In this document: positions 43,354 to 54,689 of the stretch, one piece after another
How positions within the stretch are numbered: the first letter of the stretch is position 1
Layout: every line of letters begins with the position of its first letter
Source: Ovis canadensis
Lineage: Eukaryota; Chordata; Mammalia; Artiodactyla; Bovidae
DNA: 64,000 nucleotides
Reading direction: 5' to 3'
NCBI RefSeq assembly: GCF_042477335.2
Contig: NC_091247.1
Span: forward strand, 6,904,501-6,968,500
Position numbers and translations under genes: made by a program
Notes under the pieces: generated by a model
Database searches by the model: none
What the model was told of the DNA's origin: nothing
The model's input: the letters and a program-made list of their open reading frames with translations, nothing else

Positions 43354-45787
43354 CCCCCACTGGGACCATGTGTTCCTGGAGGTCAGGCCTGGCCTGGCTC
43401 CTTCTTACGTTGCTACAAAACAGTGAAGAGCCTGGCACATAGGAGCTGCCTGATAAAGGGTAGCCACTGCTGGCATCCTCCCCTCCACATCGGGAGCCTT
43501 TGAGGGGCGCTGAAGAGTGCCGGTACCCAAAGATCAGGTGACCACGTGGGAATAGTGTGGGCTGGGTGGAGGTTCGTGCTTGACCTTGGGGGAGGGGAGC
43601 ACCCATGGTTGGGGGGTGGTGATCAGGACAGTGGCCGGGAGGGGGATGGCCTCTGGGTGCGCACACCCAGTCCCTGCCTTCTGCCTCGCATCATAGCCTG
43701 CTCTCAGGGAAGGGCCTGCGTTTGCCACGTTTTGGACTTCATCCCATTCTCTGAGTTTGGCCTCTGCTGGAGAGACCCGGGTCCTGAGGCTCGGGATGAA
43801 TCCCGGTGCCACCACTCATTGCCGTGCATCCTTAGGCAGCGCCCTCCCCCTCTCTGGGCCTCTAGTTCCTCATATGGGAGATGGAGGCAATACCAGTCCC
43901 TGCTGCAGAGGGTGGGAGTTAGGGAGGTGCTCTGTGCCCAGCGCCCCTGCTGGGACAGGAGGGAGCTCACTGGGGAACTGGGACACAGGGAGCAACAAGG
44001 GCGTGGTCTTCAGGGGGTGCCCCTGAAACTGTTGTGTGGCTGGTCTGCAGCAGGCATTGGGGAGGGTAATAGAAAGAGCCTCAGAGTGGCTGCCGAAAGA
44101 CGGTGAACGCTGAGTGCACGTGTGTGTGTGTGTGCCTGTGCGTGTACAGCTGCCGGAGGAGAGACTTCAGAGGAGAGGAGGGAGGGAGTGAGCTGGCAGA
44201 GCTGAGCGCTGCAGCAGCAGTGGAACCAGAGGCCCAGAGGCGGGAGCTGAAAGAAGCCTCCCAAGGCCACTGCAGTCAAAGCTGGAGAAGGAGGGGTGGG
44301 CCTGGCTGGAAGGAGGGGCTTCCCAGACCTGGGAGGGGAGGCTGGGGACCCTGGGCTGGGGGTCTGAGGACTCACAGGGTTCTTAGCATCCCTGGCGTGC
44401 AGGGCTTGCACTCTGCCGTTCAGAGGCCCCTGTCTGCATTCGAGCTCTGCTTCTCACTAGCTGTGTGACCCTGGGCAAGCCCTTTGCCTCTCGAAGCCTC
44501 CGCTTCTGTGGCTGCAAGATGGGAATGATGACAGACTATCCCTGTGTATTTCCTGGGGCCACCATAACAAAGTGCCACAGAAATTAGTTTTCTCCTATTT
44601 CTGGCGACTGGAAACCAAGAGCAAGGTATCAATAGAGTTGGTTTCCTCTGAGGCCTCTCTCCTGGCTCGTAGATGGCCACCTTCTTGCTGTGGCTTCATG
44701 TGGTCCTTGCTCTTCTTAGAAGGACACCAGACATTGGATCAGGGCCCACCCCAATGACCTCATTTTAACTTAATTACCTCTTTAAAGACCCCATGTTCAA
44801 ACACAGTCACATCTAAGGTACTGGGGCTTAGGACGTCAACCTACAAATTTTGGGGAGGGGCTTAATCCAGCCCATAATACTGGGCTCCCTGCACACTGGC
44901 TAAAATAAAGGCTGAGGTATGAGTAGTTTGTCAGGGGCAAGAGTGAGGGTGGGAGATGGGAGAGTGAAATAAACGAGAAAAGAGAACTAACACAAACCCG
45001 CCTTCTCGAGTTCCCCGAGTTCCCCGAGTTCCCCGGTAAGGCTGCCTGGGTGCCCAGGCCCCAGGTTTGTCTGAGGTTCCTTATGAGATGCACCTCGGAG
45101 GAGGCATCCCAGAGCTCCTGTTCCCTGGGATCAAGGGTTGCCCTGAAGGTGTTACAGCTGATCTCCTCCGACTGCTGAGGGGGTTCGGGTGGGCGGAGGG
45201 ACATCCCAGACAGGCAATCCTATTTCCACAGCTTGTTTCTGGCCCGGGTGTCCTAGCTCTCGGGAACACACCACCACCGGCTGGCTGTGGGCTCTGGGCA
45301 CGTGGTTGGCTTGCCGCCGCATTCCATCAGGCCCCTGCTCCAGGGCCAGACAGTGGCTACTATGCTTGTGCTCTTCCCTTGCCATCAAGTCGGGCCCTTG
45401 GTCCAAGGCCCAGGGAGGATGGGACCCCATGTCCCCAGATGAAGAATTGCGTAAGGGCTAGGATGTGACCAGCTATGGTGTTCTGAGAGGCGTAACAGCT
45501 GATGGAGCACACATCTCCCTGAAAAGGGAGGCTTGGTCTCTGTCTGGGCTGGCTCAGGGAATAGTGTGGAGGCCGAAGTGACCCTGCATGGCCTCCCAGG
45601 GCAACAGCCACCACTGGGTGCGGGAAAGGGGCAGCTGCTAGGCTGACCCACGGAGACCTTTCGGGAATAACTGGCAGCCATAACCACCCACTGAGGGGCA
45701 GGACAAAGTGACTGTGAACTCCCAAAGCTTGATTTCTGCCCAGGATCCCTAAATCCTTCTTGATAGACCATCATTCCTCCTGGGCTC
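43353..45787. other. Intergenic with MIR and fossil LTR
   Basis: A MIR lies at 43790-43935 and another at 44425-44530 (CTAGCTGTGTGACCCTGGGC). The MLT1A-like LTR at 44540-44882 is listed separately. A three-copy 9-bp repeat (CGAGTTCCC) lies at 45007-45034. Remaining sequence is unique without an exon that I can support. Confidence 0.6.
44540..44882 (-). mobile_element. MLT1A-like solo LTR (ERVL-MaLR fossil)
   Basis: Read on the minus strand it runs from a TATTATGGGCTGG start through AGAAGAAGAGC-type and TGGCCATC blocks to a TTGTTATGGTGGC end. Only an LTR is seen, with no internal part. Eutherian-wide family, so likely around 100 million years old. Broken and inert. Confidence 0.7.
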
Positions 45788-46003
45788 AGCTTCCCAGGTG
45801 GCTCAGTGGTAAAGAACATGCCTCCAAATGCAGGAGATGGGGGTTCAATCCCTGGTCAGGAAGATCCCCTGGAGAAGGAAATGAATGGCAACCCACTCCA
45901 GTATTCTGGCTTGGGAAATCCCCTGGACAGAGGAGCCTGGTGGGCTACAGTCCATGGAGTCATAAAAGAGTCGGACATGCCTGAGTGACTAAACAACAAC
46001 TCC
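45788..46003 (+). mobile_element. Bov-tA SINE
   Basis: GCTTCCCAGGTGGCTCAGTG head, GGTTCAATCCCTGGTCAGGA, CAACCCACTCCAGTATTCTG, ending GACTAAACAACAACTCC. Confidence 0.9.
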
Positions 46004-48090
46004 CAGGCTCAGGACAGGTGGACTGGGCTCTGGGTCAGACAAAGCCTTCTGGATGCACAACCCTGGGTGAGTCCTGTCTTCATCACCTCATCGGGCCTCA
46101 GGAGGACTGAGGGACTGAACAAGATGCTGGGGGCCTGGCCCTCAAAGGGGTTGTTAGTCCAGCCAGGGCACAGAGCGGCCACCCAGGGGCCTACCTTGAT
46201 TGCCGATCCGGTGTTCCTTCCACCACTCCTCAAGAGAAAGCGTGGGGGTCGTGGGAAGAGCGAGAGAATGGGAAAGGCAGGGAACTTATGCCCACTCCCC
46301 TCCATAATGCCCTGCACATAGTAGGTGCTTACTAAGTACATGCTGAATGACTGGGTGCAAGGATGGATGGACAAACGGACAGACAGGTAGGTAGATGTGG
46401 CCTTGCTCTGTTTTTTCCAAATCCCAACCACCCAGTCCAGCCCTTCCCTCCCCTTGCTAACCTCATTTGGTTGCTAGCCGTCTCCCGCTTTCATTTCTGC
46501 AGAGTCATTGCTCTCAACCCCGTGATGGGGCTGGGCGTGCCAGGAATCCAGAGAGAAGGAAACAGAACCTCAGAACTTCACCACTAGCTCCATTTTTGAG
46601 ATGAGGAAACCGAGGCAGGGGGAGGGTCCTGAGGTTTGCTCAGCCCCGGCACAGCCCACCTCCCCAGCGGCCAAAGGCCCCCACCCTTGCCTGGCTCACC
46701 CACCACCATGGGATGGCTTTAGGCCTTCTCTGGCAGATTTGGGTAACTGGTTGGAAGGGGGGTGCAGGGGAGTGGGGAGAGTTCGGTCAGCAGATTGGGT
46801 TCCCTGAGTCATTCCCAGTCCTCCCAAAGATGTCCTAACTCAACCCACGTTGCTCCAAAGACACACCCAGTCCCGCTCTGGGGCCTATGGGCTGCCCCCA
46901 GCCCCCTCCCCTGGGTGAGTCTCTCCTCTCTTCCTCTCGGGCCCTTCTCACCCTTCTGCAGGGTCTGGAGTCAAGACCCAGGGACTCGCCTCCGACCTGG
47001 CACAAGTACTATGGCCTTAAGCAGGCCTCTGGCCCTCTCTAAGCCTCCGTGGTCCCAGCTGGGGTGGCTGGCTATCTAAATCCCTTCTGACCTTGACCCT
47101 CCAGGCCTCCTGGCAACTGGAGCTCTGCTCTCCCTTCTCCCTCGGTCTGCACACCCCCTTTCTCTCTGGACGCCCCCCACCTCTCCTTCTCCCCACTCTG
47201 CTCTCCCCTCTCCTGCCCACCCTCCTCAGAATGCCAGGAGCGCAGCTTTCCCTGACCTTGAGCAGACAGCAGGCTGGGAGCCTGCAGCTCAGAGCTTTGC
47301 AAAAGGGCCTCCGGTGATGAGAAGGCTTCCTGCTTTTCTGGTCCTGGGAGGCTGCACTGTCCTTGCTGGCCCCCTCCCCGCACCCTTTGCCCTGCCCTGA
47401 GTTTACTCTTCTTGGCTTTTCTCATCTTCTCACTAGTCACTTCATTTGCCTGCGCGTGCTAAGTCCCTTCACTTGTGTCCTATGTGCGACCCTACGGACT
47501 GTAACCCCCCAGCCTCCTCTGTCCTCGGGATGCTTCAGGCAAGGATACAGGTGGTGTTTGTTGTTCATCCGTTAGAAGGTCAGCTCCCCAAGGGCAGGGA
47601 TTTTTGCCTCTTGTCACTGCTGGTGGGTCCCCCAGCCCAAAACTGGTGCCCAGCACACAATGGGTGCTCAGCAGATACCTGATGAAGATTCTGCTAATGA
47701 CAGTGGCTATTTATGGAGGATGTAATACTTGCACACTGCCTCTGATTAGCAAGCCCTGCATGCCCAGGACTGTGCCAGCCCCTTTGGGAAGATGGGGAAA
47801 CTGAGGCTCAGAGAGGAAGAGCCCAGAGGGGAGAGCTAAGGTCACACAGTGGTAACCGGTGGAGGCTGGATTCGAACCCACAGGTCCAGCCAACGGGACT
47901 GCGCTCTTGGTCCTCCCTCCCAGCAGGGATGAGGGTACCGGAGCGGTTGCAGTTGCCACCCCGGACCAAAGGGGAAGCCGAGGTCCGTGGCTGGGGCCGG
48001 TCAGTCCGGCCCCCAGGCCTCCGGCCACGCCCCTTACTTGTGGACCCGGAAGACCCAGGTACTCTACCTGCCTCGGGTTCCCTGGAAGCC
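46004..48090. other. Intergenic with L2, MIR and a SINE fragment
   Basis: L2 tails lie at 46300-46350 and 47570-47690. A short antisense Bov-tA piece covers 47449-47553 (GTGCGACCCTACGGACTGTA). An antisense MIR covers 47780-47890 (GGGGAAACTGAGGCTCAGAG). A pyrimidine-rich stretch runs from 47125 to 47230. No gene is recognised. Confidence 0.6.
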
Positions 48091-48099
48091 TCCCTCCCA

Positions 48100-48780
48100 A
48101 ATCCGAGTCAGTCTGGGAACCAGCCTGCGCCACCCCCCTCCCCCGACCCCCGCCCCGCCCGAGGCGGAGCTTCGCCCGCGCCCACCGGGAGCCGGGGAGG
48201 GAGAGAGAAATGAGTTTTCCTGCCGCCCGGTGGCGGTGTCAATTGATCGGGCGCGGGCGGGGGCCGCGCGCCGGGCTGGGGGCCTCGCTCGCAGCTGCCG
48301 GCGCACAATTATCGGGAAAAAACTGGGGCGGCCGCTGCGGTGAAATTAGTTATCGATCTCTCGGCGGGGCCGCGGGGCCGCGCTCGGCGCTGACTGCTGC
48401 AGACCCGGGCCCAGCCCGCCGGGCGGGTGCGGCGAGGAGGGGGCAGGGATGTTGGAGATGGGGGGGGGGCTCCCCCGCCCCTCCCCTCCCTCTCCGTCTC
48501 CCCGCGGCGCTCCTCCACCTCCTCCTCCTCTCCGCACCCTCCTCCCGGCCTCTCTGCCTCTCTCCTCTCCCCTCTCCCATTCATCCCGCCGCCGTGGTAT
48601 CGACCCAAAGCCGACCCCGAGCTAACGGGCATCCTCCGCCCCCAGCACTGGCCGCCCCGCCTGGGCTTGGCACCCGGCGCCCTGTCTGAGTGCTGAGAAC
48701 ACCCCCAGGGTAGTCCCTGCCCCCCGCCCCGGAGAGCCCCCGCGAGCTGGCGGGGAGGAAAGCCTGTTCCCGGTAAGCCA
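48100..48780 (+). promoter_or_regulatory. Orphan CpG island with AT-rich homeodomain/CUX-like sites
   Basis: A CpG-dense island is broken by short AT-rich words: GTGTCAATTGATCGGG (48237), GCACAATTATCGGG (48302) and GAAATTAGTTATCGATCTC (48342). ATCGAT is a CUX/ONECUT-type core, and CAATTA/AATTAG are homeodomain cores. A plus-strand donor CCCG|GTAAGC lies at 48773. No coding exon is recognised. It could be an enhancer or a lncRNA promoter. Confidence 0.5.
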
Positions 48781-49654
48781 GGGTTTGGAGCCCTGTTGCC
48801 TGGGAAAGTGTTTGATCCGAGCCTCAGTTTCCTTCCCTATAAACTGGGCAGTTCCTACATCTTGCTTGTTGGGAGGATAAAATTGGCGGCTTCGAGGAGT
48901 GCCTGCGCTGGTCGCCTGGAGGGAAGCGTGTTGGGGAGCTGATTTCACGTTTATACCGCTAGTTCTTCCCAGCGACTCTAGGAGACGTGTCATGTCCTCC
49001 TGTCCCCATTTTACAGATGAGTAAACTGAGCTCTGAGGGGGGGGAGTGCCTTATCCACCCCATTACAGCCAACAAGTGGCCCCATGACACCAGAACCCAG
49101 CTAACAGAGGGGAGATTGGAGAGGGGTGCTTCTCAGTGGGTGCTGACATATAAAAGGGGAAGGGGGATGGTAAGAGAAGAAGTGGGGGGTCAAGTCAGTT
49201 CCCCTGGGACCACATGGCTCAGGGCAGCCTCCAGGGAGCCTGGGGAGGGAAAGGGGGAAAGGGGAGGGGGAGAGGGCCTCTCTCTTTCCCAGTACTAGGC
49301 TTTCTACTGTGACTTTGGGAATGCCCTTGACCCTGTCCCAGGCCTTCTACAAAAAAGGGGTTTGGACCTCATGTCCCACCAGAGAGAGATCGACAGGGTC
49401 TGGTCATGGAGCACTTGGAGTGTTCCAACAAAGGGCATTGAGGAGGGGGATAGCAGGGTCAAGTTCGCCCCCATGGCTGGAAGCCTGGTGTGCAGAAATC
49501 CTGCACTGAAGTCCTGACTCTGTTCTTGGTCTCTCTGCGCCTCAGTTTTCTCCCTGTAAAATGATCTCCACCAATGTAAGGGCAGTGGCTTTGGATTGGT
49601 TCAGCCCTGGGTTCGAGTCTTCCTTTAAAGCTACAGTACCTTAGGTGCTGGGGC
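48781..49654. other. Intergenic with MIR pieces
   Basis: MIR relics lie at about 48815-48895, 48990-49040 (TTTTACAGATGAGTAAACTG) and 49505-49640. The 49220-49285 patch is purine-rich (GGGGAAAGGGGAGGGGG). Confidence 0.6.
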
Positions 49655-49888
49655 TTCCCAGGTGGTGCTAGTGGTAAAGAACCTGCCTGCCAGTGCAGGA
49701 GATGTAAGAGACTTGGGTTCAGTCCCTGAGTTGGGAAGATCCCCTGGAGGAGGGCATGGCAACCCACTCCCAAGATTCTTGCCTGGAGAATCCCGTGGAC
49801 AGAGGAGCTTGGGGGACTACAGTCCATAGGGTCACAAAGAGTCAGACACGACTGAAACGACTTAGCACCCGTGCGTCCATGCACATTG
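49655..49888 (+). mobile_element. Bov-tA SINE
   Basis: GGGGCTTCCCAGGTGGTGCT head, AGTTGGGAAGATCCCCTGGA, TGGAGAATCCCGTGGACAGA, ending ACTGAAACGACTTAGCACC. Confidence 0.9.
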
Positions 49889-50004
49889 GGTGCTATCAAC
49901 AAGCGGTTCAATCAAAGAGGCAGAATAGCCTAGCAACTTGGGGTCTTTGTGCTCCCCCTCCTAAGATTTCCTGGCTTCCCAAACGGGGCTCCAGAGATGG
50001 TGCT

Positions 50005-50141
50005 TGTTTTCTTTTTTGTTTGTTTTGGCCCTGCCACAGGGTGTATGGAATCTTTTTAATAGTTCCTCGACCAAGGACTGAACCCGTGCCCCCTGCAGTG
50101 GAAGTGAGGAGTCTTAACCACTGGACTGTTGGGAGGTCCCC
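50005..50141 (-). mobile_element. CHR-type SINE
   Basis: Antisense: TTTGTTTGTTTTGGCCCTGC, GACCAAGGACTGAACCCGTG, AACCACTGGACTGTTGGGAG. Confidence 0.8.
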
Positions 50142-50445
50142 AGAGGTGGTGCTGAAGGGGATGTGGCCCCTCTGTGGGCCACAGTAGCCCTGGACTGATG
50201 CTGGAGGAGAGGCAAGGCCAGAGCACTGGAGGCTAACAGGCTGATTCTGCCTCTTCTGCCTGTGGGTTGCAGGGACCTTGGCAAAGGGGTCCTGAGATGA
50301 GGAAACCAGTGCCCCCTTGCTGTCTTTGAGGGCAAATAGAAACTTATGGGGAGCAGGGACCAGGGACTGCAGGCGGCCTACGGGGCCTGCGGCTGCCTTA
50401 TGTTCTGTAAAAACTGACCCTCATTAAAAAAAGGGCTGGGCGGGG
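50142..50445. other. Unique intergenic stretch
   Basis: About 300 bp between a CHR SINE and a Bov-tA. Nothing is recognised. Confidence 0.6.
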
Positions 50446-50632
50446 GGGTTCCCAGCTAGCTCAGCCAGTAAAGCAGCCGCCTGCAGTGCAGGAGACCCTG
50501 GTTCAATCCCTGGGAAGATCCCCTGGAGAAGGAAATGGCAACCCACTCCAGTATTCTTGCCTGGAGAATCCCCATTGACAGAGGAGCCTGGTGGGCTACA
50601 GGCTAAGTGGTCGCAGAGAAACAACGGCAACA
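50446..50632 (+). mobile_element. Bov-tA SINE
   Basis: GGGTTCCCAGCTAGCTCAGC head, CCTGGTTCAATCCCTGGGAA, CAACCCACTCCAGTATTCTT, with an ACAACGGCAACAATAAAG tail. Confidence 0.88.
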
Positions 50633-51584
50633 ATAAAGACTAACCCTTATCCATTCTGGGAAGCAAGGTATATTCTATTTCTTGATTTGGATGCTGGTTA
50701 GTTATACCGGTGGGTTCACTTAGTGAAAATTCTTACAGCTGAATACTTAGCGTGTAACTCTTCAGTTCAGTAGCTCAGTCGTGTCTGACTCTGCCACCCC
50801 ATGGACTGCAGCACACCAGGCCTTCCTGTCCATCACCAACTCCCAGACTTTACTCAAACTCATGTCCATTGAGTCGGTGATGCCATCCAACCATCTCATC
50901 CTCTGTCATCCCCTTCTCCTTCTGCCTTCAATCTTTCCCAGCATCAGGGTCTTTTCCAGTCAGTCAGTTCTTCACATCAGGTGGCCAAAGTATTAGCGTT
51001 TCAGCTTCAGCATCACTCCTTTCAAAGAATATTCAGGACTGATTTCCTTTAGGATGGACTGGTTGGATCTCCTTGCAAGAGTCTTCTCCAACACCACAGT
51101 TCAAAAGCATCAATTCTTCGGCGCTCAGCTTTCATGTACATCCGTACATGACTACTGGAAAAACCATAGCTTTGACTATACGAACCTTTGTCGGCAAAGT
51201 AATGTCTCTGTTTTTTAATATGCTATCTAGAATTGCTCATAGCTTTTCTTCCAAGGAGCAAACGTCTTTTAATTTCATGGCTGCAGTCACCATCTGCAGT
51301 GATTTTGGAGCCCAAGAAAATAAATTCTCTCACAGTTTCCATTGTTTCTCCATCTATTTGCCGTGAAGTGATGGGACTGGATGTCATGATCTTAGTTTTT
51401 TGAGTGCTGAGTTTTAAGCCAGCTTTTAACTCTCCCATTCACTTTCATCAAGAGGCTTTTGAGTTCCTCTTCCCTTTCTGCCATAAGGGTGGTGTCATCT
51501 GCATATCTGAGGATATTGATGTTTCTCCCGGCAGTCTTGACTCCAGCGTGTGCTTCCTCCAGCCCGGGGTTTCACATGATGTGC

Positions 51585-51800
51585 TCTGTGTGTGTGTGTG
51601 TTGTCACTCAGTTGTGTCCGGCCCTTTGCGACCTCATGGACTGTGACCCACCAGGCTCCTCTGTCCACGGGATTCTCCAGGCAAGAATACTAGAGTGGGT
51701 TGCCATTTCCTTCTCCAGGGGATCTCCCCCACCCAGAGATGAACCCAGGTCTCCTGCATTGCAGGCGGATGCTTTGCCATCTGAGCTACTAGGGAAGGCC
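51585..51800 (-). mobile_element. Bov-tA SINE nested in BovB
   Basis: Antisense, led by a GT run (51587-51602), then GTCACTCAGTTGTGTCCGGC, CACGGGATTCTCCAGGCAAG and GAGCTACTAGGGAAGGCCC. BovB sequence resumes at CATATACTCTTCC. Confidence 0.88.
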
Positions 51801-52242
51801 CTAGCATATACTCTTCCTGTAAGTTAAACACGGTGACGGTATACAGCCTTGATGTACTCCTTTCTCAATTTGGAACCAATCCGTTGTTCCATGTCCGGTT
51901 CTAACTGTTGCTTCTTGACCTGCATACGGGTTTCTTAGGAGGCAAGTAAGATAGTCTGGTATTCCCATCTCTTGAAGAATTTTCCACAGTTTGTTGTGAT
52001 CCACACAGTCAAAGGCTTTAGGGTAGTCAGTGAAGCAAAAGTAGATGTTTTTCTGGAATACTCGTGCTTTTTTTCTGTGATCCAGTTGATGTTGGCAGTT
52101 TGATTTCCGGTTCCTCTGCCTTTTCCAAATCTGGCTTGAACAGCTGGAAGTTCTTGGTTCACACACTGCTGAAGCCTAGCTTGGAGAAATTTGAGCACTA
52201 GCATGTTAGATGAGTGCAATTGTGTGTAGTCTGAACATTCTT

Positions 52243-52447
52243 GGGCTTCCCTGGTTGCTCAGTTGGTGAAGAATCCGCCTGCAATGCAGGAGACCTGGGT
52301 TCGATCCCTGGGTTGGGAAGATCCCCTGGAGAAGGGAATGGCTACCCACTCCAGTATTCTGGCCTGGAAAATTCCATGGATTGTACAGTCCATGGGGTCA
52401 CAAAGAATCAGACACAACTGATCGACTTTCAAATAAATAAAATTTAT
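52243..52447 (+). mobile_element. Bov-tA SINE nested in BovB
   Basis: Sense, full tRNA head GGGCTTCCCTGGTTGCTCAG, ending TCAAATAAATAAAATTTAT. The 11-bp target-site duplication TGAACATTCTT lies at 52232-52242 and 52448-52458. Confidence 0.92.
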
Positions 52448-53094
52448 TGAACATTCTTTTTTTTTTTTTTGCATTGCCTTTCTTTGAGATTAGAATGAAA
52501 ACTGACTGTTCCCAGTCCTGTGGCCACTGCTGAGTCTTCCAAATTTGCTGGCATATTGAGTGCAGCAATTTAACAGCATCATCTTTCAGGATTTGAAACA
52601 GCTCAACTGGAATTCCATCACCTCCACTAGCTTTGTTCATAGTGATGCTTCCTAAGGCCCACTTGACTTCCCACTCCAGGATACCTGGCTTTAGGTGAGT
52701 GATCACACCATCATGATTATCTGGGTCATTAAGATCTTTTTTGTATAGTTCTTCTGTGTATTCTTACCACCTCTTCTTAGTATCTTTTGCTTCTCTTAGG
52801 TCCATAGTGTTTCTGTGTTTTATTGTGCTCATTTTGCATGAAATGTTCCCTTGGTATCTCCAATTTTCTTGAAGAGATCTCTAGTCATTCCCATTCTATC
52901 GTTTTCCTCTATTTCTTTGCATTGATCACTTAGGAAGGCTTGCTTATCTCTCCTTGCTATCTTTGGATCTCTGCATTCAGATGGGCATATCTTTCCTTTT
53001 CCCTCTGTCTTTCGCTTCTCTTCTTTTCTCAGCTGCTTGTAAGGTCTCCTCAGACAACCATTTTGCCTTTTTGCATTTCTTCTTCTTGGGGACT

Positions 53095-53400
53095 CTTTTT
53101 TTTTAAGTCTTTATTGAATTTGTGACAATGTTGCTTCTGTTTTCTATTTTGTTTTTTCAGCCTGGAGGCATGTGGGATCTTAGCTAACATTCCAGGTTCC
53201 TATGCAGTATTGTTCTTTACAGCATCAGACTTTACTTCTATCACCAGTTACATCCACAACTGGTCGTTGTTTTTGCTTTGGCTGGGCCTCTTCTTTCCAT
53301 CCGGAGCTATTTCTCCACTCTTGTCCAGGAGCATATTGGACACCTACCGACCTGGGGAGTTCATCTTACAGTGTCCTATCTTTTTGCCTGTTCATACTGT
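53095..53400 (-). mobile_element. CHR-type SINE head and an unassigned ruminant repeat
   Basis: TTAAGTCTTTATTGAATTTG and CATGTGGGATCTTAGC are an antisense CHR-2-type start (53095-53185), cut short. The following stretch (CATCACCAGTTACATCCACA... ACCTACCGACCTGGGGAGTT) recurs in ruminant genomes in my memory, but I cannot name the family. Confidence 0.45.
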
Positions 53401-53921
53401 TCTGAACACCTAGAGGTAACTGAGGCCCAGAGAAAGTCAGTGCCCTGGCTAGGTCCCCCGGCACTAAGACAGAGCCAGATTTGAAACAAGACCTGCCTCC
53501 CTGGCTGCAAGGCCCTCTGTTTTCTGTGACACTCCTCTCCCTCCCACCCCATCTGACATTCCACCTGCCATCAGTATGCAGGAGGATGAACAGAGGCGTG
53601 CAAATGGGGAAGGAGGGGAGGAAGAAGTCAAGGGGTAACTGTCCTGAACACCCTCTCCCCAGCCACCAGGCCCATCCCAGCCTCATTCACTCACAGGGGA
53701 CTCTTGGCCCCTCACCAGACTGTCGCCCTCTTGCCTCTGAGCTTTTCCCGATGTTGCAGGCCTGCAAACCCTCTGGGCACTGGGCCCTGAGCTGGGCTTC
53801 AGGGATGCAACTGTGAACCAGGGCCCACAGTCCCTGCCCCTGGGATGCTTTCCATATAGCATGAATGTGTTGAGCGCCTTTACTTAGGCTTTTATAAGCA
53901 TGCAGGTACAGATGAGTACGA
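53401..53921. other. Intergenic with a MIR
   Basis: A MIR relic lies at 53410-53490 (ACTGAGGCCCAGAGAAAGTC, antisense). The rest is unique DNA with no exon. Confidence 0.6.
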
Positions 53922-54133
53922 GCTTCCCTGGTGGCTCAGTGGTAAAGAATCTGCCTGCCAGTGCAGGAGATGCAGGTTCGACCCCTGGGTTGAGAAGATG
54001 CCTTGGAGAAGCAAATGGCAACCCACTCTGGTATTGCTGCTGGGAGAAGTCCATGGACAAAGGTACCTGGAGGGCTACAGTCCATAGGGTCTCAAAGAGT
54101 CGGACACAACTTAGTGACTAAACAACAACAACA
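53922..54133 (+). mobile_element. Bov-tA SINE with (AAC)n tail
   Basis: GCTTCCCTGGTGGCTCAGTG head, GCAACCCACTCTGGTATTGC, ending AACTTAGTGACTAAACAACA. Confidence 0.9.
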
Positions 54134-54196
54134 TACAAGCACATGTGTTCCTCTTTGTGTTTGGAGTTCTCCATAAGATGGTACGTGCATAAGGTG

Positions 54197-54621
54197 TACG
54201 GATGTGAGAGGTGGACGGTGAAGAAGGCTGAGCGCCAAAGAATTCATGCTTTTGAACTGTGGTGTTGGAGAAGACTCTTGAGCGTCTCTTGGATTGCAAG
54301 GAGATCCAACCAGTCCATTCTGAAGGAGATCAGCCCTGGGTGTTCATTGGAAGGACTGATGTTGAAGCTGAAACTCCAATACTTTGGCTACCTGATGCTA
54401 AGAGCTGACTCATTTGAAAAGACCCTGATGCTAGAAAAGATTGAGGGCAGGATGAGAAGGGGACGACAGAGGATGAAATGGTTGGATGGCATCACCAACT
54501 CAGTGGACATGGGTTTGGGTAGACTCTGGGAGTTGGTGATGGACAGGGAGGCCTGGCGTGCTGTGTTTCATGGGGTCGCAAAGAGTCGGACCGACTGAGC
54601 GACTGAACTGAACTGAACTGA
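54197..54621 (+). mobile_element. BovB LINE 3' end
   Basis: Sense: GCGCCAAAGAATTCATGCTT, GGAGATCCAACCAGTCCATT, GGGACGACAGAGGATGAAAT, with tail ACTGAACTGAACTGAACTGA. Confidence 0.92.
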
Positions 54622-54689
54622 AAAGATGGCATTGAAAAGATGGCACTGGAAAACCCGGCTGAACTTTTTGGCCGCCCTCTCCGCGTGTA

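Larger units (their letters stand above)
50761..53094 (-). mobile_element. BovB LINE, 5'-truncated, with two nested SINEs
   Basis: On the minus strand it is the same family as 20540-22925 and covers a similar extent. Its 3' tail is at 50761 (CAGTTCAGTAGCTCAGTCGT). Reverse-transcriptase text is seen at 51801-52219 (AFDCVDHNKLWKILQEMG, TGHGTTDWFQI) and at 52480-52706 (ICQQIWKTQQWPQDW). It stops before the endonuclease domain at about 53094. Stops and insertions make it inactive. SINEs at 51585-51800 and 52243-52447 interrupt it. Confidence 0.92.

Noticed and set aside
47859-48689. 276-residue plus-strand frame through the 48-kb CpG island
   Set aside because: It starts in a MIR and continues into CpG-island low complexity, with competing frames on the minus strand.
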